Origin: an uncultured Bacteroidota bacterium
GTDB taxonomy: Bacteria; Bacteroidota; Bacteroidia; Bacteroidales; P3
Length of the DNA: 50,076 nucleotides
Assembly (NCBI GenBank): GCA_902774395.1
Contig: CACYIK010000015.1
Location: 1-50,076 of the forward strand
Direction of reading: 5' to 3'
How positions within the stretch are numbered: position 1 is the stretch's first letter; every line of letters starts with the position of its first letter. Below are positions 47,201 through 50,076 of the stretch, piece by piece. A model generated the notes under the pieces. It was not told the DNA's origin and did no database searches. It worked only from the letters and a program-made list of their open reading frames with translations. Position numbers and translations under genes: made by a program.

Positions 47201-49775
47201 GAGCGGTGCCACTAGCGACACCGTCATCCTCGACAGCGTCCGCACCGCTGAGTTCCCCGGCACCGGCCTCGTTGTGGCCAATGGTACCACCACCAATGCC
47301 TATCTGCCTGTCCATGGTAACTATGCTGACGCCCTGCAGCGCAGCCAGAGCATCTATCCCGCCAGCATGCTCACCGCCCTCCAGGGCCAGAGCATCACTG
47401 CCATGCGCTACTTTGCCAACGGCAGCAGCTTCACCAGTGGTGTGAACAAGTGGGCCAACAAGCCCTTCACCGTCAGCTTGAAAGTTGTCGAGCAGGCCAA
47501 CCTGGCCACCGCTTGGGCCGACACCACCGGTGCCACTGTGGTCTACACTGGCGACCTCGCAGTCGACGAAACCGGCATGATGCTTGTCACCTTCGCACAG
47601 CCCTTTACCTACACTGGCGGCAACCTGCTGGTGAGCTTTAATTTGCCTGACAATGTTAATGATAATTATAGAAATCTTTCCTTCTATGGCACCACTATCG
47701 ACAGCGCCAGCCGTTATGGTTACGTAAGTTCTTGGAGTTCCGCTCCCATTGCTACCGGCGCTGTGCAGAACTTCCTGCCCAAGGTGATGTTCGACTATAC
47801 TGGCGCCAGCACTTGCCTGCCCGTGAGCACTATCTATGTGATGGATGTCACCGATGCCAATGCCAACGCCATCTGGTATCCCGGCAACGAGGAGAACGCT
47901 TGGGAGTATGCCCTCAGCACCAGCGACAGCATGACCGCTGCCGAGCTTGAGGCCGCCGCCCTGCCCGTGACGACCAACAACGTCGCCCTCTCCGGCCTGG
48001 TCCGCGACACCAACTACACCTTCTACATCCGTCCCGTCTGCTCCGCTAGCGAGAAAGGTTTCTGGAGCCACCAGACCTTCACCACTCCTCATGTGGACTA
48101 CTACTATGATGTCACCGTCAACGTCAACGACGACGAGATGGGCGAGGTCGAAGGCCTGACCCATGTCCTCGAAGGCACCGACACCATCCTCGTGGCTGAG
48201 GCCAACCTCGGCTACCACTTCGTCAGCTGGACCATGGGCGCCACCGTCCTCGGCACCAACGACACCCTCGAGGTCACCGTCGACAGCAACATGACCATCA
48301 TGGCTAACTTCGCCTCCGACACCTTCCACGTCACCTTCGCCGTGAACGACGCCACCATGGGTACCATCAGCCCCGCCGGTGTCCAGGCTTACGTGATGAA
48401 CGATCCTATCACCATCACCGCCACTCCCAACATGGGCTACCACATGGTGGGTTGGAACCTCACGCTCCCCGGCCAGCTTGACACCACCCTCGCCACCGAT
48501 GTCCTGACCTATGAGGACACCGTCAGCTTCATGTGGGACGGCGTCATCGTCACCGCCATCTTCGAGCAGAACGACAGCATCACCATGACCTTCGGCGTCA
48601 ACTATGCCGCCGCCGGTAGCATCAGCCTTACTGGCGAGCAGCACCCCGTCGAGGGTACCATCCTGAGCGTCACCGCTACCCCCAATGCCGGTTATCACCT
48701 GGCTGGCTGGCTCTTCGTTGACGAAGGCCGTGACACTCTGATTACCGAGATCGGTCTTACCTACAGCGACACTGTCGAGACCTACATGGATAGCGCCAAG
48801 GTCTTCGCCGTCTTTGCCAAGGATGCTCCTCTGCCCGTCGAGGCTACCATCGCCGCCAGCGACATCGAGTACAAGGTGGGTACCGGTAGCAACGAGGCCG
48901 TCATCGCCGTCAACTGGGCTGACACCGCCTTCGCATGGGCCGTCAAGTTCAACGGCAGCATCACCGTCCAGGATGCTATGGATACCATCGCCGCCTACGA
49001 CAGCCGCTTCAACTATGTTGCTGGTGCCTGGGGTCTTTCCGACATCACCTTCACCGAGGGTGACCTCAGCTTCAGCGGCAACGCTATGAGCTACTGGGAG
49101 AGCAACAACGGTACGGATGCCGGTCTCGGCCAGGCCCTTGCCAACGGCTCCTTCGAGAAATGGGCACAGCCCGAGGCTGGCGTCTGGGTCAGCAGCTACT
49201 ACGCTGTTGATTGGAATTGGTGGTCGCCCGTCTATGTCTATGACATGAACATCACCCCGATGTGGGCTCCCGCAGTTCCTCAGACTGTCACCGTCACCTT
49301 CGCTGTGAACGATGCCTCCATGGGTAGCATCGAGCCCAACGGTACGCATGTGTACACTGTCGGCGAGACCGTCAACGTCACCGCTACCGCCAACGAGGGT
49401 TACCACCTCGCCTCCTGGCACCTTGTCATCCCGATGCTTGGTGTCGACACCACCGTCTCCGCAGAGTCTGAGCTGTCGCACCCCGACACCGTCAGCGCCT
49501 ACCTCGATGGTGCCACCTTCACCGCCAACTTCGAGCGCGATGCCGTCAGCATCGACGATGTTGAGACTGTCGACTTCACCGTCTACAGCGTCGACAACAC
49601 GGTTGTCGTGAAGGGTGTGGAGAACATGAATGTCTATCTCTTCGATGTCAACGGTCGCTCCATCGAGCACATGGCCCAGGCTACCGAGACTGTCGAGTTC
49701 ACCGTGCCTAGCACCGGTGTCTACCTCGTCAAGGTCGGCAACGCCGCCGCCAAGCGCGTCGTCGTGATTCGCTAA
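44283..49775 (+). CDS. Giant modular surface protein with T9SS C-terminal sorting domain
   Basis: An 1,830-residue exported protein. Signal peptide 1-23 (LTLVAMLCLPWVANAQ). Three copies of a beta module of about 180 residues (about 24-215, 503-680 and 997-1180; e.g. FTLTTPFDYSGTGNLLIAFD, FAQPFTYTGGNLLVSFNLP) alternate with about six fibronectin type III-like domains (LPCASVLGLGIDTITYNSMT; CPDVTNIDVDSLSHDFARIE). Then come three InlB-B-type repeats (about 1275-1515; HVTFAVNDATMGTISPAG, GYHMVGW), an unclassified domain (about 1520-1655), a fourth B repeat (1670-1755) and the type A sorting domain (1757-1830; VYLFDVNGRS, GVYLVKVGNAAAKRVVV). It is probably delivered through SprA and anchored or released at the surface. 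A role in adhesion is inferred. Strong codon bias and promoter suggest abundant expression. Confidence 0.9.
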   Translation: MQKFLRTLTLVAMLCLPWVANAQVSVIIGDTTSTAEDSYLPMNSLFEYSYSQQIYTAEEIGMPGTITSITVWLKGNANLYEMPFVIYMKEVNKTSFESNSDWVAIAASDAVYSSSITVHHSEYQAYTFTLTTPFDYSGTGNLLIAFDNNTGHWKSGLNGKVFTIDGDNTTRSIYARRDGTAYDPTNMTGVTADGTLAKRDVIKLDILPVSDLPCASVLGLGIDTITYNSMTLRWADTNTAASFKVYAVTATDTTLISGATGITDSSYTVTGLNANTTYTFGVKADCGETDGLSALRTVTGRTLNNVAAINTFTASGSTIVRGDIVFDTVGHAITVPVWYTNSLSSLSLNWTLSDHATGMYVDTANDGSYTCKVTNYSIRNYLKMRTPLTVRVKAEVPTFYADYTITLAAEDCVKDRNLALTPERIRYTATWDNPDTMVTTHYFINSPVRLTADQLSSVNYVIVNNAHEYTVEGLDRATTYYAYLKAACDTVWIEDSVTTNGLMDCEVFDGSTGTSTAQYFFPGYYGYQYTGNLYDIDANIGITGISAYLSSGSSSTGATMKVWVKEVPADFAFSSTITFEEMTTGATLIYDGDADFTSANVGWVNFPFAETMNVTAGNQLLVLSRGVGCSGSGGCGRYERYTSKANKQWYKRIDRNDPGMSTTGDVSSYRVNLQICYVGNPCPDVTNIDVDSLSHDFARIEWTASNADYRVANQIIVSPTVLDEAALANATGAVTLAADATSYDATGLTPEHDYYVYVKALCNGEAHPEGTSGWASYQFQTYPAVRVPVIVYSQVSGKHSAKVIVANTGITAGQPTNFSYVLSTTALDSAALATATPTVTGIDTMIVEINNLNSDTKYFFAFRNEVNGEVSHWSTPDSLTTPVAMPAVRYLQVTEVAHNAMTAIWQPNFSQFADETAWRAAIVLHGQQPAAAAWQTVTTTIEGTNNTYSAYSPFIGLIADTAYDIYVAAYDVESGATSDTVILDSVRTAEFPGTGLVVANGTTTNAYLPVHGNYADALQRSQSIYPASMLTALQGQSITAMRYFANGSSFTSGVNKWANKPFTVSLKVVEQANLATAWADTTGATVVYTGDLAVDETGMMLVTFAQPFTYTGGNLLVSFNLPDNVNDNYRNLSFYGTTIDSASRYGYVSSWSSAPIATGAVQNFLPKVMFDYTGASTCLPVSTIYVMDVTDANANAIWYPGNEENAWEYALSTSDSMTAAELEAAALPVTTNNVALSGLVRDTNYTFYIRPVCSASEKGFWSHQTFTTPHVDYYYDVTVNVNDDEMGEVEGLTHVLEGTDTILVAEANLGYHFVSWTMGATVLGTNDTLEVTVDSNMTIMANFASDTFHVTFAVNDATMGTISPAGVQAYVMNDPITITATPNMGYHMVGWNLTLPGQLDTTLATDVLTYEDTVSFMWDGVIVTAIFEQNDSITMTFGVNYAAAGSISLTGEQHPVEGTILSVTATPNAGYHLAGWLFVDEGRDTLITEIGLTYSDTVETYMDSAKVFAVFAKDAPLPVEATIAASDIEYKVGTGSNEAVIAVNWADTAFAWAVKFNGSITVQDAMDTIAAYDSRFNYVAGAWGLSDITFTEGDLSFSGNAMSYWESNNGTDAGLGQALANGSFEKWAQPEAGVWVSSYYAVDWNWWSPVYVYDMNITPMWAPAVPQTVTVTFAVNDASMGSIEPNGTHVYTVGETVNVTATANEGYHLASWHLVIPMLGVDTTVSAESELSHPDTVSAYLDGATFTANFERDAVSIDDVETVDFTVYSVDNTVVVKGVENMNVYLFDVNGRSIEHMAQATETVEFTVPSTGVYLVKVGNAAAKRVVVIR

Positions 49776-49790
49776 CGTCGAGTAACACTT

Positions 49791-49838
49791 ACAACAAAGA
49801 GGAAGGGCTCCCGTTGAGGAGCCCTTCCTCTTTGTTGT
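49791..49838 (+). terminator. 21-bp perfect stem-loop after the cargo gene
   Basis: ACAACAAAGAGGAAGGGCTC (arm 49791-49811) pairs perfectly with 49818-49838 around a 6-nt loop, 15 bp after the stop codon. No T-run follows directly, but the position and stability fit a transcription end or mRNA-stabilising hairpin. Confidence 0.8.
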
Positions 49839-49844
49839 AGTGGG

Positions 49845-50076
49845 GGAGTGAGAGGGGAGTGAGGGAGGAGTGAGGGGGGAGTGAGGGGGACAAATGAAGG
49901 CTGCCGCGGTTGTTTCTTTTTGGGGGTAGTTAAAGTAGTTTTTTCTGGGGTAGTTAAAGTAGTTAAAGGTAGTTAATGTAGTTAAAGGACAAATGAAGGC
50001 TGCCGCGGTTGTTTTTTGGGGGGGTAGTAAAAGTAGTTAAAGGTAGTTAAAGTAGTTAAAGGACAAATGAAGGCTG
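49845..50076 (+). repeat. GGGGAGTGA array joined to GGACAAATG-led GTAGTTAAAG units
   Basis: GGGGAGTGA units (49845-49887) run into GGACAAATGAAGGCTGCCGC at 49888. That lead recurs at 49987 and 50061, each followed by GTAGTTAAAG units, giving higher-order units of 99 and 74 bp; the third is cut by the window end. No gene lies in 49776-50076. Confidence 0.9.

Noticed and set aside
45324..49670. 1,448-codon open frame on the minus strand opposite the cargo gene
   Set aside because: It is a shadow of the strongly biased plus-strand codons (ACC, GTC, GCC); the translation is low complexity (Gly/Val/Asp/His) with no start context or promoter.

Overview
The window reads as a chromosomal segment of an uncultured or uncommon Bacteroidales bacterium (phylum Bacteroidota). 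The basis is the gene content: SprA/Sov, the outer-membrane translocon of the type IX secretion system (T9SS); a cargo protein with a T9SS C-terminal sorting domain; a PorE-like TPR/propeller/OmpA protein; a PulA-independent set of Bacteroidales housekeeping genes in typical local orders (ruvA next to sprA); Bacteroidetes-type promoters (TTTG, about 20 nt, TAnnTTTG); and lipoprotein signals. No rRNA, tRNA, CRISPR array, transposase or phage structural gene was found.

Layout. (1) 1-7.1 kb is an accessory, visibly reshuffled region of small secreted or redox proteins: alpha/beta hydrolases, an ABM monooxygenase, cyclophilin-like lipoprotein, peptidase C26-type amidotransferase, VOC protein and flavodoxin-family reductase. 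Between them lie four broken copies: a flavodoxin::ABM chimera, a 5' flavodoxin stub, a cyclophilin-like copy with a 70-bp deletion, and an EFR1 stub. (2) 7.6-9.9 kb is pnp (polynucleotide phosphorylase). (3) 9.9-22.9 kb is a long minus-strand block: tsaC/yciO-like, a PF04020 membrane protein, panC, a YitT membrane protein, a glycosyltransferase / small exported protein / PorE-like protein / hydrolase operon, gdhA, aroQ, a membrane protein and a TPR protein. (4) 23.0-37.7 kb is plus strand: M64 peptidase, a beta-helix lipoprotein, ruvA, the 7.1-kb sprA, a four-helix-bundle (S23/Avd-like) gene inside repeat arrays, a TPR protein, a DedA protein and sufS. (5) 37.9-43.8 kb is minus strand: aroK, recN, a TGS-type nucleoside kinase and pepP. 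(6) 44.3-49.8 kb is one 1,830-residue modular T9SS cargo protein.

The most unusual theme is intergenic repeat biology. Several unrelated short tandem families (GTAGTTAAAG, GAAGTTAAG, GGGGAGTGA, GAATTAAGAATTAA, AGGTTATAGGTTATTGG) start at or within a few bases of stop codons, mostly in the sense orientation of the gene they follow. Two families share a GGACAAATG end motif. Similar short repeats also sit in frame inside panC, ruvA and the nucleoside kinase. A pair of roughly 170-bp elements with terminal inverted repeats brackets the PF04020 gene. The four-helix-bundle gene is bracketed by oppositely oriented GTAGTTAAAG arrays. The sprA start codon lies in the loop of a perfect 14-bp hairpin. 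All function calls are from reading the translated sequence; no database search was run.
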